A program made the position numbers and the translations under genes. Below the pieces are notes generated by a model. That model was not told the DNA's origin and did not search any database. It saw only the letters and a program-made list of their open reading frames with translations. DNA of 62,955 nucleotides, from positions 1 through 62,955 of the forward strand of contig NZ_JAJFAV010000025.1 in the NCBI RefSeq assembly GCF_020711235.1. The letters are read 5' to 3'. The DNA is from Hymenobacter sp. 15J16-1T3B. Lineage in GTDB: Bacteria; Bacteroidota; Bacteroidia; Cytophagales; Hymenobacteraceae. This document shows, one piece after another, positions 61,850-62,955 of this stretch (position 1 is its first letter; every line of letters starts with the position of its first letter).

Positions 61850-61875
61850 CCGCCTTGGCTCAGGGCGGTTTTTTT
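61850..61875 (+). terminator. Intrinsic terminator-like hairpin upstream of the lytS-like gene
   Basis: CCGCC (61850-61854), 9-nt loop, GGCGG (61864-61868), then seven T residues. No protein gene precedes it on the plus strand, so it may end a leader or small RNA. Confidence 0.6.
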
Positions 61876-62128
61876 ATTGCCCTCGTTTTTGGGTATTCCC
61901 GCCTTGTCAGCCGCTTCGGCACTCAGGATGGCCGCGCCTCGGCCGGCCAAAACCCGGCGCTGGTCGGCAAACTTGGGGCGCTGGTGGAGCCGGACGGGCC
62001 GAATGCCCGCCCGTCCGTAGTTTTGACCGTAGAGGATAGCAAGCCGCCAACCGGCAGCTGGTGCGCGCTGCCGGGCGGCCGGCACCCCGCCTTGGCCGGT
62101 ACTGCCCCGCCTCCGCCGACTCCCCGCA

Positions 62129-62955
62129 ATGCGCCTTAATTCCTCCCTGCTCCGCTACGCCTCCACCGTGCTGCTGCACGCCCTGATCTGGGGCCTGATC
62201 GGCTTGCTGCTGGCCTCGCCGCCGCCCGGGCAGCCCAGCCCACTGCCCACCGCCTTTTGGCTGCTGCAGGGCGCGGTGCTGCTGGCGCTGATGGGCGTCT
62301 TCTACGCCAACGCCCTCTGGGCCGTGCCGCGCCTGCTTTACCGCCGCCGGGTGTGGCTGTACCTGCCGCTGCTGGCCCTGGCCGTGCTGGGCGTGCTGCT
62401 GCTGCACCAGCGCCTGGAAGTGGCCCTGAACGTGCCCGAGCTGTTGGCCCAGGCCCGCGAAAACGCCCTGAACGTGAGTGCCTGGTGCGGCCCGCGCCCG
62501 CACGTGCAGCTCGGGCCGCAAGACGAGCCCGACCTGCTCAACCCGGACATGGTGCTCATCACCCTGCTCACGCTGGCCATCAGCACCGGCACCACGGTGG
62601 TGCAGCGCGCCCAGCACGAGGCCCAGGTGCGGCGCGAGCTGGAGCAGGAAAAGCTGGCCACCGAGCTGAGCTTGCTCAAGGCCCAGATCAACCCGCACTT
62701 CTTCTTTAATACGCTCAACAACATCTACGCCCTCACGCTCATCGACGGGGAGCAGGCACGCGCCGCCCTGCACCGCCTCTCGCGCATGATGCGCTACGTG
62801 CTCTACGAGACGCCCGCCGGCACCACCTTGCTCAGCCACGAGCTGACGTTTGCCCAGGACTACATCGAGCTGATGCACCTGCGCCTGACCGACAAGGTGC
62901 GCGTGACCTTCGACGCGCCCGCTCAGGTGCAGGAAGTGCAGATTGCGCCCATGCT
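62129..62955 (+). CDS. LytS/YehU-type sensor histidine kinase (partial, runs off the window)
   Basis: At least 275 residues from the ATG at 62129 to the window end. Four transmembrane helices (about 10-30, 42-62, 76-93, 140-158) are followed by the LytS-family histidine kinase domain: AQINPHFFFNTLNNIYAL with the phosphorylated His, then LSRMMRYVLYE and DYIELMHLRL. The HATPase domain lies beyond the edge. In Bacteroidetes such kinases are normally followed by a LytTR-type response regulator gene, expected just outside this window. Confidence 0.9.
   Translation, partial: MRLNSSLLRYASTVLLHALIWGLIGLLLASPPPGQPSPLPTAFWLLQGAVLLALMGVFYANALWAVPRLLYRRRVWLYLPLLALAVLGVLLLHQRLEVALNVPELLAQARENALNVSAWCGPRPHVQLGPQDEPDLLNPDMVLITLLTLAISTGTTVVQRAQHEAQVRRELEQEKLATELSLLKAQINPHFFFNTLNNIYALTLIDGEQARAALHRLSRMMRYVLYETPAGTTLLSHELTFAQDYIELMHLRLTDKVRVTFDAPAQVQEVQIAPM

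Larger units (their letters stand above)
61512..62128. other. Divergent intergenic region between glycosyltransferase and lytS-like kinase
   Basis: It contains the operator of the glycosyltransferase (61542-61606) and a terminator-like hairpin on the plus strand (61850-61875). No supported protein gene; a small RNA or leader is possible between about 61700 and 61875. Confidence 0.5.

Overview
The window reads as a chromosomal segment of a high-GC, aerobic member of the Bacteroidetes, most likely Hymenobacter or a close relative. The evidence is type IX secretion C-terminal sorting domains, a gliding-motility-associated C-terminal domain protein, a one-protein hybrid two-component regulator with a periplasmic binding domain, a TAnnTTTG-type -7 promoter element, the lack of Shine-Dalgarno sequences, and several families of intergenic palindromes. 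No tRNA, rRNA, CRISPR array, prophage or transposase gene was seen.

Layout. 1-11 kb: tail of an unknown gene, a hybrid two-component regulator, an AraC regulator, a large secreted PQQ-type sugar dehydrogenase with PKD and carbohydrate-binding-like modules, and a GH28 pectinase-type hydrolase. 11-20 kb: NADP isocitrate dehydrogenase, a HelD-like helicase, a disordered small protein, a glutathione peroxidase-like protein, a beta-propeller lipoprotein, and an exonuclease gene overlapping a cNMP-binding/CBS/DUF294 nucleotidyltransferase gene. 20-27 kb: a frameshifted S41 peptidase behind two palindromic operators, a galactokinase-like kinase with altered sugar-site residues, an EamA transporter, an HD hydrolase, and a nucleotide-transporter-like protein with a cNMP-binding domain. 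27-33 kb: a minus-strand operon of two sensor kinases, a receiver protein and a receiver-adenylate/guanylate cyclase. 33-39 kb: glutamate synthase (gltB, gltD), split by two inverted palindromic repeats. 39.7-48.8 kb: a plus-strand cluster for reductive pyrimidine breakdown (PreT/PreA, dihydropyrimidinase, beta-ureidopropionase, beta-alanine aminotransferase, CoA-acylating malonate/methylmalonate semialdehyde dehydrogenase). It lies divergent from glutamate synthase, which can assimilate the nitrogen released.

48.9-57 kb: a gliding-motility-type adhesin-like protein, a small lipoprotein, a di-heme peroxidase, and a three-gene overlapping operon (urea-transporter/M23 peptidase fusion, probable outer-membrane beta-barrel, TPR protein). 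57-62.9 kb: a PqqD-like / ATP-grasp / PLP-decarboxylase cassette, a glycosyltransferase, and the start of a LytS-type histidine kinase that runs off the end. The promoters of the PqqD-like gene and of the glycosyltransferase share the same arrangement: two direct TGGTC half-sites 21 bp apart, then 31-33 bp, then a TATGTTT -7 element with no recognisable -33 box. This looks like an activator-dependent regulon, plausibly of the LytTR regulator expected beside the LytS kinase. It is my best candidate for an undescribed system; the UT-M23 operon is the second.
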